A stretch of DNA of 64,000 nucleotides. Source: Quercus robur. Lineage: Eukaryota; Streptophyta; Magnoliopsida; Fagales; Fagaceae. This document shows positions 35,374-46,764 of this stretch, piece by piece. The notes beneath the pieces are model-generated. The model was not told the DNA's origin, searched no databases, and was given only the letters and a program-made list of their open reading frames with translations. The stretch lies in the NCBI RefSeq assembly GCF_932294415.1, contig NC_065543.1, positions 29,903,530-29,967,529 on the forward strand. The letters run 5' to 3'. Position numbers and translations under genes: made by a program. Numbering within the stretch: the stretch's first letter is position 1; each line of letters begins with the position of its first letter.

Positions 35374-37177
35374 TTAAGGAATAATGATCAGATTGAGCTA
35401 CCTGTGGTCCTTCGCTGGTGTCGGAACAACCACCGGAAAAACCCACCAAATTGGTGGAGTCAGCCAACACTCCGTCCACACTTTCTTGATCTTTAAGCTG
35501 CCCCAATCCATATTCCAAGTTAAGATTACTCACCTCACAGCCAACCCGATCACCAGAAATTTTTCTGCTGCTTCCTCTTTGATTTTGACCCATCTCTGAC
35601 ATAGTGACGGCGGTGAAATGAAATTCTCCAACAACTTTCGGCCTTGCATCTCCATAGCCATCATTGAGGTATGAACAACCCTTCATGTGCGATGATGCAT
35701 TTTCCTCCTTACTTCGCTGGTCAAACAGCTCCTTTATGTCATCTTCCCCAACGGTGCTACTAGAAGGAGTATGCCCAGCCCTTGCACGCACAAACGCCTT
35801 CAGTCCTTAAACTGAGTTAGGCTTTCGGGCTTTATCACCTTTTGAATCCTTTACTTTAAAACTCAAACTTTGGGCTGAATTAGAATGGGCTTCTTTCCCT
35901 ATTCTGTGTATCACTTGCTCCACTTGGGCTTTATCCAAAATCCTCAAGGGAGACAATTTTCTTTTTGATTCCCTGCTCAGCCCATTGGAGCCATCATCCC
36001 TCACCACACTAGCCTAAGCCTTCCTATTTGCTACCTGATGTCTGTTACTTCTCTGCTCATAAGCCAGACCGTGTTCAGGTAAGGACCCACCACTTCTCTG
36101 AACTCTTGTCTCTTTCTTCCTAAGTGCCACTACCACCCATGGCCCATACGATCCTTCATGCACATCCTTGCGTATAGCACCGTGCTCCTTACCATGTGGT
36201 CCCACCTTTGCCTTAGTGTTGTCAGCAACATGCAAAACGTGTGAGCTTGCTCTTCTATCGCCTGCACCTCCCATCTCCGTTTCCTTACACGGCGGCATCG
36301 GCCTAACTACAAACGAACATACCTCTCTTTTGTGGCCCATTCTTCCATATTCAAAACATAAATTATAAATACCCTCATATGTAATGGATTGCTGAAATTT
36401 TCCTATCATCACCGTAGTGATAAGTGGCTTATCCACATCAACTTGGATACACAACCTTGCAAACTTGCCTCTAGATTCAATCGCAGTAAACATACCAATC
36501 CTTAGCACATTACCAATAGCCTTCCCGATATGATGAAGAGCCTTAGCATTGTAATACTCAATTGGTAACCCACTGAGTCTTATCCAGACTGCAATGGAAG
36601 ATACATTGGCTAAGTCAGGCTTGAAATCTGGTTCCCATGGTCTAACCGAGAGGAAGTGGTCTCCTATAAATCAAGGACCTTTCTTCAAAACATCCTCAAC
36701 ATCCTCTCTCAATGATAGCCTGACGAGGAAGAAGCCATGTTCTAAATCTACAACGTCCAAACGCCCCGCTGGCTTCCACATAGACAGTAGTTTAGCTTGA
36801 AGGAAATTTAATCCAACAGCTCTACCATATACCTTCACAATCAAAGCTCTCGCCCATGGTCTTCGGATCTCTTGTTTAAGCTCCTTTGAAAACTTCACAG
36901 CTACCATCCCTTGCCTGAGCGTTTCCACTTCGTCATCCGATTCAGCATCATCATCCATGAACTCCTCAAAATAGAAAGCCTGCGTGTATCCACCTGGTAT
37001 TTCACCCATTAGTTTGTCCTTGAAGGAGGCATTTTGGCTGCCTAACCTCCCAGCGAAGCTAGGAGATGAAGGACCTGAGCTTTGGCCTTCACAGAAGCCA
37101 GCATGGCTCACATTTTTAACTTTTTTATTACTGCGGGCAAGTTCCGCTTGTTCTTCAAGGGAGAGAGAGCGTTCCAT
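35291..37177 (-). pseudogene. LINE ORF1: nucleic-acid-binding protein
   Basis: The start is the ATG at 37177 (MERSLSLEEQAELARSNKKV). A DUF4283-type domain follows (MVAVKFSKELKQEIRRPW, RALIVKVYG, LSMWKPAGRLDVVDLEHG). After a stop at about 36668 (probable TGG to TGA) come SIAVWIRLSGLPIEYYN and a CCHC-like knuckle, LCFEYGRMGHKREVC, in which the second cysteine is tyrosine. Further in-frame stops lie at about 36014 and 35807, then a low-complexity tail to 35291. It would package LINE RNA in an active element. Confidence 0.75.
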
Positions 37178-37464
37178 CGTTCAGAGCGTACTGAGTAAAA
37201 ATTTTAACATGTAAATTCTTCCACCGTGTGGGTTTGTTTGGATTAAGAAGAAAGTGGTGGGGTTGTTTCAGAGAAAGAGAGAGACAGGTAAGAAGAGAGA
37301 GAAAGAAACATATTGAGAGAATAAAAATATAATATTTAAATGAAATGTAAAAATAAAAATAAAACTTTTGATGTTGGGTATATAGTAAAGTAAAGTGTTA
37401 AAATAGATATAGTGTTTTGAGTTGTTAAAAGCCAAAAATTTTAACTTCCTTAATGTGAATGCTC

Positions 37465-38260
37465 TAATTATGCTTAAATGGTTAAAATTCTACAATCAAC
37501 TTTTCGGAATAACAACTTAATGACTAAAATTCTAAAATATTTTTTTTCGAATTACTCCTTCATGGTTAAATTCTAATTCCTTTTTTCATGAAATTACACC
37601 TTAATGGCTAAAAATTATAAAGTCTTTTTCTTAGAATTATAGCTCTGATGATTAAAATTCTAAAAATCCTATAACTAAACCTTGATGGTGAAAATTCATC
37701 ATTGGATTATGTTTTAATTGGATAAAAGTCATATGAAATTACACCTGTTTGATTAAAATTTCCAAAACTTTTTTAAATATCTATATTGAAATTCATAGAA
37801 TTCTATTATATTACATTTTCATGTTTAAACTAACCCTCGAATTATACCTCAAGTGGATGAAATTCATTCTCAAATTACACCTTAAGCAATTAATATTCAC
37901 TCTTAGATTACACCTTAAATAGTTAAAATTCATTCTCAATTACAACTTATGTGGTTAAAATTCACATTATAAAAAATAAAAGAATTATAATAAAAAAGTG
38001 ATTAAAATTCACTTTCGAATTACACCTTATTTTATTAAAAAATTAAAATTCACCCTTGAATAAATTAAAATTCACAATTTGAATTATACATTAAATTGTT
38101 AAAATTCACTTCCAAATTATACTTTAAAAACTCTCAAACAATCATTTCATTCCTTTATAAACTCTCAAACGAAGCCTAACTGATTAAAAATTCACCATTG
38201 AATTACACCATGAGTGGTTAAAATTCCTGGTTTGAATTACACCTTGAATGAGCCCAACAG
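37465..38260. repeat. Degenerate minisatellite, 'ggttaaaattca...aattacacctta'
   Basis: Roughly 20 imperfect units of about 30-45 bp alternate 'ggttaaaattca' with 'gaattacacctta'. Scattered further units lie at 38430-38510. It is AT-rich, and the unit length drifts. No coding is present. Confidence 0.7.
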
Positions 38261-39350
38261 CTAATATTTTTCCTTTTTTCTTGCTTCGTGGGTTGGGCTA
38301 CCTTGATTTTATCTATAGGTTGGTATTAGAGTGTGAGCCCTAAAACCCAATCAATTCAAATGGCACAAATGGCTTCTTTGAGTGAAGTTTTTGCTTCCCA
38401 TGGTCCATTTTGCGTGGTGTAGGGATCTTGGATTTTTTGATAAATTAAAATTCACCCTTGAATTACACCTTGAATAAATTAAAATTCACAATTTGAATTA
38501 CACCTTAAATTGGGTTTCAAGTTTGATCCGTGTGGTGAAAAAGTATGAGCTTTCAAGCCCAATTCAAGAGGTAAGAGTTTATGGGCTTGTATGCCCATTC
38601 TGTGTTTTGAGGCTTTGAAACTTTTATAAATGATGCTCGTGGGCCTCAAGCCCAATTTGCATGGTGGTGAAGTCCGGTCTATTAGGCCCAATCTGTGAAG
38701 CAAGTTATAATGGGCTTTTGAGTCTGCTTCGTGTAATACTGAGTTTGGGTCCAACCCTTAGGAATGTGAAGATCTGTTAGCAAAATCCTAACCCGTGTAG
38801 AACCTAGAAAAACTTTTTGAGGCTCTTCCTTCGGCTTTAAATAGCCTAAGCCTATTTTTAATTTTCCTTTGTTTTGACCATTTTGATGACATGGCATAAT
38901 TTTCCCATGGCATAAAAAAATAAAATAAAATAAAACAACAACAACCTAACCAACAAGTTCACTCCCTCATAGTCCTAACTTAGGGCTCCTTTGACTAGGG
39001 GAGCGAAAAAGTGGAAATGTAGAAAATGAAGAGGGGATGAAAAAGTGAAAGAATATAAGAGATTTTAGTTTTTCTCATTTATGTTTGGTTGGAAGTGAAA
39101 AGTGAAGGGATATAAATTTTTTTTGTTTGGTTAAGAAGAAAAATGAAAGGACAGAAAATGTAGTTTGTATAAATTTACAATCATGTCTCTATTAGATAAA
39201 ACAAAAAATAACACTTTTTTTTTTAAATTTTTATTAAAAATATATACATGAATGGGCACTTCATTAAAAAAAAAAAAAAAAAAAAAATCCTATTATAGGT
39301 GATGACTCCGCAAACACAACACAGCCCAACACCAAGAAAAACCTTACCCC

Positions 39351-39388
<38 letters not shown>

Positions 39389-39721
39389 TAGTAGTGACAC
39401 TTGTTGAAGTACTAGGCATTCAAAAACCAGTTTTGCCAGCTTCCTGGGTGTTACATCTAGCCTCATAGCGTACCTAAGGGCCTCAAAGAACGGACTCTCC
39501 ATAGCACTCCAACTTGGGATTAGCCGGCCGATTTGTGTTGAGCCAAATGCAAAGCGCATTTTTTGTACTGTTTCTAACTCGGCTATTAACTACATTATGA
39601 TGTAACCCTTCTCAATGACTGCAAGAACTTGATGAGAAACTTTACCAACTTGACAATCCAGCACATCTTTCAAGGAAGTCAATCAGTGTGCTAACTCATT
39701 CGCAACTTTACCAACTTTACT
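38261..39721. other. Noncoding sequence with retroelement-like traces
   Basis: Near 38322 'ttggtattagagtgtgagcc' resembles the tRNA-iMet primer site followed by a gag-like ATG context, but no LTR or gag follows. A TE-like edge 'gggctcctttgactagggg' lies near 38986. A/T runs are at about 39268-39287 and 39357-39386. The 71-codon minus-strand frame at 39559-39344 has no recognisable motif. Confidence 0.4.
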
Positions 39722-39987
39722 GACCTTTGATATTTAGGTAAAACCGAGCTATTTTGTAATAGAATGATTAGTATATTTTTTTTTTACATCAATATGGCAT
39801 CGAATTCACCCCGACACCCCCCCCCCTCCTTTGTGTCTACATTCGCTGCTTTCATACCTTTCGTGGGCTGCCATTAGTTTTTTCGTCATTGTCTTCATTG
39901 CCGACGCGATGATAAGCTTGGTGGTTAGCACTTTGGCCATTAGTCAATGCTGCTTTTTGGTCTCAATTGTCTGTTGAATTGATTTCC
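39722..39987 (+). repeat. Direct duplication, copy 1
   Basis: It is nearly identical to 40337-40650, including 'cattcgctgctttcatacc' and 'agcactttggccattagtc'. It contains a run of about 10 C at 39818. No protein match is seen. Confidence 0.85.
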
Positions 39988-40336
39988 GGCCTAATATTCG
40001 TATTTTACCACAAATCCAAAAACAGAAACATTGATGGGAAACGATTTTCACATTAAAATCCTTCATTTTTCTCTAATTTTAATTCCGACACAAATAAGAT
40101 ATGTGATAGTTAAAAAATCAATGGTGTTAAAAGATTCATATAAATCACACAAAATCAAATAAATGTTATATATCTTACATCTATCTAAAAATTAAAGAGA
40201 TTTAGAAGATTTAAGTTAGAGTTATCTTATTCTATCAAGTTATTGTTTGTTTGACTCTATTATAGCTTGCAAGCTAGGATGGTAAAAAAAATGTATATAT
40301 ACACTTGCTAAAAGATATATATATATATACTAAACT

Positions 40337-40411
40337 GGCCTTTGATAGTTTGATAAAGCCGAGCTATTTTATAATAGAATTTAGTATCTTTTCTTTTCCT
40401 TTTTTGGAAAG

Positions 40412-40445
<34 letters not shown>

Positions 40446-40650
40446 ACATCAATAAGGCATCGTATTTACCCGAAACACCCCCCCCCCCCCCTTCTTAGTG
40501 TCAACATTCGCTGCTTTCATACCTTTCGTGGGTTGCCATTATTTTTTCGTCATTGTCTTCATTGCCGACACGATGATAAGCTTGGTGGTTAGCACTTTGG
40601 CCATTAGTCAATGCTGCTTTTTGGTCTCAATTGTCTGTTGAATTCATTTC
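40337..40650 (+). repeat. Direct duplication, copy 2
   Basis: This is the second copy, offset 615 bp. It differs from copy 1 by an inserted segment with a (TA)n tract (about 40416-40441) and a longer C run (about 12) near 40479. The copies could be a local duplication, or short terminal repeats of a small element, but TG/CA ends are not evident. Confidence 0.85.
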
Positions 40651-41102
40651 CACCATTACAACAATACTTTCTTCACCAGCCAATGATAGTTTCTTTCATA
40701 TCTCTTCTAGGTCCTCTCCCATCTCACCTATCCAATGAACTTGAAACAAGCCTTTGGGGGTGACAAAAGCTTGTTCGATGACAAGAATACTCACTTCTTT
40801 AGAAACAGTGAGCCGAATGAGGCTCTTCTAGTTTCAAAGTTTGGAGAAGAACGTTTTTTTTTAATACCAAAGTGAATTTATATAGTATATTTTCTTTTCT
40901 ACACATCTATCATTCGCAGTACGTACTAATACCATTTCATTTGTACCATATCATTTCCTAAACCAATTGCATAGATGAAAGGCGTGAACCGTAGTTTTTA
41001 AAACAAGACTAAAGTATAGTGAAACTAGTTAATCCTCAGAGCTAGAACCAGTTTAATTTGATCAATTTTCTACTTCAAAATGTTTTTGACTGCGTAAAAG
41101 AA
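40651..41102. other. Noncoding sequence, nothing recognised
   Basis: It is moderately AT-rich, with no open frame or repeat of note. Confidence 0.5.
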
Positions 41103-41110
41103 AATGTTTC

Positions 41111-41211
41111 CAAGGAAGTCAATACCGTACCGGAGATTGTACCGGTTTGGCCAACGGTACGATATATTTCGAGTACCGGTCAATACCGGTGTACCGTTTT
41201 GGGTTTACCGC

Positions 41212-41258
<47 letters not shown>

Positions 41259-41900
41259 CACATACCCACATACAACATACCCATTCCCAGCAAAAATAAA
41301 ATAAAATAAAATAATATATTTACTCTGAATCACAGACCCATGACGCACAACAAAACAAACATACCCATTCTCAAAAACAATAAAAATACCCATTCTCAGG
41401 TCTCTGAGTCACAGATCCACAACAAACTTGAGCCGAAGGGCCCAGAGCCCCAAAACGAAAAAACAGAGAGAAGGAAAAGGGAAGGTGAAAAGGGAAAGGA
41501 AAAAAAAAAAGAATCCTCTCAGCGATTCCGATTTTCGATTCAGAACAGGGGCAAGCGAGGGGCTGAGAGTGAGAAGCCGAGACCCGAGACAGGGAATGAG
41601 AAGCCGAGACAGAGTAGAGTAAGAAGCCGAGATAGAGTAGAGTGAGAGACAGAGCAGCTAGAGACTCTGAGACAGAGAAGCCAAGAGATGAGAGAGACAG
41701 AGCAGCTGAGAGAGAGCATGAGAGAAAGAAAGAATATGGCTTGGATGTGTTTCGGTCCGGTATCTCTTTACCGGCCAGAACGGCCGAATTTCTCCGGTAC
41801 AGCCGGTACTCATCTAGTAAGGCCGATATTTTTTCCAATACGAAACAGAGGGGGTACTCGTACCGATACCGGCTGGTACGGTACGGTATTGTCTTCACTG
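41111..41900. mobile_element. hAT-like MITE with CCGTACCGG motifs (790 bp)
   Basis: Ends CAAGGAAGTCAATACCGTAC and the complement CAGTGAAGACAATACCGTAC are inverted. They fit the CA(A/G)(G/T)G start of hAT elements and are flanked by perfect 8-bp AATGTTTC (41103-41110 and 41901-41908). Subterminal regions are crowded with 'accggt' and 'ggtacg' words. The core holds (TA)n at about 41214-41252 and a GA-rich purine tract, whose open frames (up to 181 codons) are compositional. There is no transposase. Confidence 0.8.
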
Positions 41901-41908
41901 AATGTTTC

Positions 41909-42523
41909 ACATGCAATTTAATACTCTTCTTTCACTAAGAATAAATGGATCAAGTTATTCATTTAACAGAAGAAGGCTAACTCTAATGAATGTTAACCCT
42001 TACATTCAATACTTTAAATACTTCGAGTGTCCTGTTTATTAACGAAAAATCATAGCATGTTCATTTGTTTTCCCAATATGGATCGGCTTATATTACACAT
42101 TTTCTATTAAAACCTCCCCCTTATTTGCATAGGAATAATCATAGCATCTTCCTTTACTCTTCCAATATGTGATGTGCAACACTTATGCAATAAGGGTAAT
42201 TACAGTAAATTCACTTGTGGTTTGGCCCAAAATCATTTTGCTTACTTGTGGTTTGAAAAGTGTCACTTTATCCACCTAAGATAAGCTCTGTTAGTCTTCT
42301 GTAAGGTAAGCTCTGTTAGTCTTCTGTAACCCACCTCTATTAAAAATAAGGGTAAACATGTATTTTTGCATCCATTTTATGTCACTCTCCTCCAAAAAGA
42401 AAAGACATAAAAATACTTGAGAAACAAGATCAAAAACTGATATTGGTCACTCCTCTCCATTCACACAGATATTGAACATGAAAAACATACCCCAGGAAAA
42501 ATAAAAAACAAAAGGACAGAAAC
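41909..42523. other. Noncoding sequence with a small MITE-like segment
   Basis: Between about 42195 and 42410, 'gtaattacagtaaattcac' begins a segment resembling the ends of common plant MITEs. An 18-bp phrase, 'ctctgttagtcttctgta', is tandemly duplicated (42287 and 42310). No gene is visible. Confidence 0.4.
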
Positions 42524-43180
42524 CAAGTTTGTCAAAATCGCGGTCGTAGGATCGCATGATTTTACAATCCTACCTCACCAAAATGTTTAGAATTGCACTA
42601 AGATCATAAAAATGGTAGGATCGTATGTAGGATCGTGTAAGATCATATGGGATCCTACTGATTCTACCGATCCTACCAAAATATCAGTTTTTGGTTTTTT
42701 TTTTTTTTTTAATGGAATAAATTTTTGGTTTTAATGAAACTTTAAGGGTTTTTACTATTCTATGTTGTGATGATATGACTTTTTTTTTTTTTTAATATAA
42801 TTTTGTTAACCTAAGCAAATGTTTTCTAGTTTCTAGTTCACTTGTAATCAAAATGAAGGAATGTTTCATTATTTCTAAATAAAGAATTTATATTGGCTTT
42901 GCTACCTTTTAAGCTATAATGTTGTTAAATTTATTTGATCAATATACTAATTTGTGTTTGTGAGGGGGGTGTAAAACCGGGAAGCTCATGTCAATGTCTG
43001 CGCTGGGCCCAGGGCCCGATCCAAGGAATGCCCACCCCTTGGCCATGGGAAGGATCCTCCTCGGCCATGGGAAGGACCCTCCTCGGCCATAAATGTAGCC
43101 GAGGGCAAAGGGAGCAACTCGGTCTTGGTGATGACATTCCGAGTCATTTCGCCGAACAGGAAAAGTACTAAAATGACAAA

Positions 43181-43724
43181 TGTAGTGGGTTAGAGGATTT
43201 CCTACTATGGGTCGTTCTCGGCAGAGAGACTCAAAGCAACGCCCAATTGATATTCACTTCACTTGACTGTTTTCTCTCAAATTTTCTGAACCCCTTCTTC
43301 TCCCAACTTTCTTCTATTTATAGCCAAGGTTAGTGGGGAGATTATGATTACAGTCACCGTTAGTGCTACTGAAGGTCCAGTATTATCTGGTTAAAGTGGG
43401 TGTTTAGGTGAAAGGGCGGTGCAGCATTTATGATCTTGGAACTTGGTTCCATTTTGACCGATTATGTTCGGAAACTCAATTTCCCGTGCATATCATGATT
43501 TTCCCGGACATGACTCATACGCTCGACTGGGAAAGCTTAACCGGTCAACTCTGGGAACTCAATACCCAAAACTTGTTTTTACTCTAAGGTAGTTTCAAGA
43601 AGGGCATAAGGTAACTGGACCTTTCTGCTGGGCCTGCGCCCAAAGCCGGTATGGGCTTGGGCCCGGGGCCTAGATGGGTCTGGGCCCAAGGCCAGTATGG
43701 GCTTTGGAATCTCGGTGCCGTACA
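43181..43724 (-). repeat. Gypsy 3' LTR (544 bp)
   Basis: On the plus strand it begins TGTAGTGGGTTAGAGG and ends CGGTGCCGTACA. It is preceded by ACAAA. Confidence 0.88.
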
Positions 43725-43737
43725 ATAGCCCCCCCTT
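43725..43737 (-). other. Polypurine tract of the gypsy element
   Basis: The minus strand reads AAGGGGGGGCTAT immediately before the 3' LTR. Confidence 0.75.
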
Positions 43738-44016
43738 GATTCATACTCGGTCGCCGAGAAGAATCAAGGAGCTGCCTGGGCCTTTTGACCTCGGGAATCT
43801 TCTAGCCTGGACTTCTGACTGTCACTTCTTATTAATATTCATCTCAAAAGACGCGCCGTTTCACGGCGCCAGGCGCAGTCGTCATTATTGCCTGACGGTT
43901 CGTGAACCGAAGCGGCGTGCGAATCGATTACGCTTGGCATTCGCTGGGTCGCTTGTAAACTATGCCCATTTATTGCTTGATTAAGCGTTTCTTCTTCCCC
44001 CATTTCTTTTTGGCTC

Positions 44017-44025
44017 TATAAATAG
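44017..44025 (+). promoter_or_regulatory. TATA box of the antisense gene
   Basis: TATAAATAG in a CT-rich context lies about 200 bp upstream of the ATG at 44219. It suggests a dedicated plus-strand promoter inside the retrotransposon, separate from the LTR promoter. Confidence 0.6.
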
Positions 44026-44218
44026 TCCCCCTCTGAACACCATTCCATTTTCCCTTCGCCTCTGATCTTTAGTGCTTACTCTCTGCCGACCACATTTCTG
44101 TGCGCTTGCTTGCCCAGTGTTCTTTTCCTCCTTAGAACCCAAAGTAAGTTTTTCTTCCCCTTCCTGTTCCTTCAGCTTTATTTCTTTGAGTTCACTTTTG
44201 TAGTTTTAGGCGTTATAG

Positions 44219-46508
44219 ATGGGTTACTCTTACCTTTTAGAATCCCCGGCTGCTTTGGCCACCTTTAGGAATAAATTTAACATTCCCGATGACGTGGATG
44301 TGGCTTACTGCCATGAGAGTGATATTGAACTCCACCGAGGGCAGGGCACAGCCTTCTTTCCTTTGATGTCCATTTTAGAAGGTGGGGTCAGGTTCCCCGT
44401 AGATCCCCTCTTGATAAACACACTCACTTACTATGGGCTGTGCCCTCACCAGCTTCCCCCCAATTTTTACCGGGTAGTTAGTTGTGTCAGTAAGTTGAAC
44501 CACACCTTTAACTTACAGTTAGACCACCATGACATTAACCAAATGTATAGCCTCTGTGGGAGTAAAGACACCAATTATTACCTAAAGACAAGAGATGCAC
44601 GGGTACGGCTGATATCATACCTACCTGATTCGAACAGGAACTCCGCCGGGGAGTTCGTTAGGGTGCGCGGCAATTGGTTTGCCGGGGAGATCTCTTGCCC
44701 CCTTACACGGCGTGAAGTGGGTTCGTACCATCCCCTTCATATAATTGCTTTCCTCCACCTCTTCTTTTCTTCTTATTGGAGACTAATGAGTCACCTGTTC
44801 TTTTGCAGACGGCAAAGTGTTTGTGCAGGACCTCAAAACCGTCCACGCCAAAGATTTAAACTTCGTCCTCCGTTCCGAGATATACGTGCATTGGGACGGA
44901 CAACTCCGGGCCTCGCACTTGATCCTCGGAGTGGAGCCGGTTTATTCTACTTGGCAGCCTTTCAAGCAGGCACTGATAGTAGACAGCCCTCTGCTATCAT
45001 ATATAGACGTCCGGTACGTAAACTTTTTGCCGCCGAAGCTTACAACCGGGGAAGCGAGGGAATTTGGTCGGCGGTTTACTTGCGCGGACGAGCTAGCCCC
45101 TTTGCGAGACGAATCCGCAGAACAAGCATCCCGGCGCCTCAGGGAGATAGCCCACGAAGCCATACAGCAAGAAGACCAAGCGCAAGAGCAGCCCATTCCC
45201 GAGAATCCAGCCGCTGTGCCTCAACAACAAGTGATAGAAGCGGCTGCCCTGCTAGCTGAAGCTATCCGACCTAGCGGAAGGATGGTATCAAGGAAGGTGA
45301 TGTCAATAGAACGGTTCGTGCCCGGTGCCCGGCAACCCAATCAGCCCCCGCCTTCCCAGGGCCGGGGTCAAACGTCTCAGCCCCCACCCTCCTCGCAGGC
45401 CGGACGCGCTCGAAAGAAACAAAAAGTTACCGATCAACCTTCCACGGGACAGGGAGATGCCGCTGTCCGGACTCCTCCCCGACCAACAGGTGGAATCGTT
45501 ATCTGCGAGCCGCCAACCGAAGCTGGCACGGGGGGCGCGTCCTCCTCCCAAGTGGCTCCAGCGTGGGAGTCAAAGTTCCTTCTGGACGGCAAGCCATTGC
45601 CCTCAACCGCCTGTGTTCGGATGTGGGATAAGGGCGAGGGCGGCCGTATTGCCCAAACTTTGGCTGAAGCTCTCCAACTTCCTGAGGACGTGCACGCTTT
45701 TGAGGAGGGATCCGAGGAGTCTGTGGGGCGCCGGTTAGAGTGGCATGCCATTGCGGTAATTCTTTTGTCTATCTACTCCTTCATATAGATTTCCTTTTGC
45801 TTCCTTTCTAACCTTTGCGCTTGCTAGGCCGCTCAAATGGCTCACATTGTGGCTGCCCGGGCCCGGGAGCTTGCCGAGGAAAACGAGCGCGCGAAGGAGG
45901 CGCGGGAGTCAGCGGTGAAAACGGCTAAGGAAAAGCTGAAGGCTGCTGAGTCTGCTGAGAAAAAGGCTGCTGCTGCGGAGAAGAACCGAGCATTGGCCGA
46001 GAAGAGGTACGCGGAGCTCCTGACTCAGCAGAATGAGACGGAGGTCAAGCTAGCCCAAGCCATCAGCCTTAATACCTCCAACGCCGAGGAGATTGCCGAT
46101 CTCAGGGCAGGCTTGGCGGCCGCGGAGCAGAAATGGTACGATGTCGGTTTTGCCGATGCCGAGAATTCCGCAGAGCCGGTAGTGGCTCGGGCTCGGAATA
46201 TGGGTTTTGAGGCCGGGTGGTTTTTCGCTCTCCAAGCAATGGGAGTTCCCGAGGATTCGCCTTGGAGAGACCCCGGCCAAATTCCATTCCCGAGCCCTGC
46301 ACCTGCCGCCCAAGATGCCCCGGTTGCTATTGACGAGGAGGAGACGGCCAGTATGAGGGAGCTGGTTGAACAAATCGATGCTCACGCTGAGCCCGAGGAA
46401 ATGGAAGCCACCAGTATCCCGACTGTGCAGGAGCTTCTCGGTGAGGACTCGCCTTTTCCCCTGACCGTCCAGCAGGAAGTGACACCGCCGACCCAACCTC
46501 CCAACTGA
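44219..46508 (+). CDS. Antisense gene of the Tat element, three exons, 709 aa
   Basis: Exons inferred by frame and GT/AG sites are 44219-44720, 44809-45755 and 45828-46508 (2130 nt, exactly 710 codons with stop). The introns are 88 and 72 bp. Acceptors are 'cttttgcag' and 'cttgctag'. The N-terminal part (GGVRFPVDPLLINTLTYYGL, CPHQLPPNFYRVV) resembles the 'putative gypsy type transposon' (Transposase_28-like) domain found in extra ORFs of plant retroelements. The middle is Pro/Gln/Ser-rich with a basic patch (RARKKQKV, a possible nuclear signal). The last third is a long Ala/Glu/Lys coiled coil (residues about 490-590), then an acidic tail. No stop or frameshift interrupts it, unlike the flanking gag-pol. 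The function is unknown. Antisense extra ORFs are known in Tat-lineage elements. Confidence 0.75.
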
Positions 46509-46764
46509 TTTTACTTTTATTTACTAGCTTATTTTTATTTTATTGGTTTTATTTGCCCACGTCACCGGGGTGTGGTGACTAAACAATTGCCTTTATTTGT
46601 TTAATTAGTAGTCCGTTTTCTTTTTCCGTTTCAATTTGTTGAATGAATTTATATCTATTTATGTGTTTTGCTTGAATCATGCCAGTGATATGGCCGCTTA
46701 ATAGAATGGTACCCCCGAAAACCTGTTGTGCGGTGCTGTGGGTAATTTAAGAGCGCTAATGGAC
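46509..46764. other. 3' flank of the antisense gene
   Basis: T-rich sequence follows the stop codon and could serve as the 3' UTR. No canonical AATAAA is obvious. Confidence 0.4.

Larger units (their letters stand above)
31079..37225 (-). mobile_element. Full-length L1-type LINE (6147 bp)
   Basis: A minus-strand non-LTR retrotransposon ends in a poly-A tail (T run at about 31079-31104) and is flanked by the 10-bp duplication GTGTGGGTTT (31069-31078 and 37226-37235). Only about 48 bp precede ORF1, consistent with a full-length plant L1. It carries ORF1 with DUF4283 and a CCHC-like knuckle, and ORF2 with endonuclease, RT, zf-RVT and RNase H. Several stops make it inactive. It is inserted in PIF-like element B. 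Confidence 0.88.
29059..37464. mobile_element. PIF/Harbinger-like non-autonomous element B, split
   Basis: The left end GGACATTCACATTAAGG pairs with the complement of the right end, GAGCATTCACATTAAGG. The right flank is TAA. The left flank is TAT, so the target duplication is not exact. Without its two passengers (element A and the LINE) the net length is about 0.98 kb. Internally it shares the CT-rich leader and G/T-rich 'ggtggtgg' core style of elements A and 61247-62347. It has no transposase. Confidence 0.55.

Noticed and set aside
38322-38345. tRNA-iMet primer-site-like sequence marking an LTR element
   Set aside because: No upstream LTR end, gag or second LTR could be found. Kept only as a trace.
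41371-41916. 181-codon minus-strand frame and overlapping plus-strand GA-rich frames
   Set aside because: They are purine-tract by-products within the hAT-like MITE, rich in Ser/Leu or Arg/Glu with no domain.
45303-45751. Minus-strand frames of about 80-105 codons and a second plus-strand frame
   Set aside because: They overlap exon 2 of the antisense gene, whose splice phases and total length are self-consistent. High GC explains the extra open frames.
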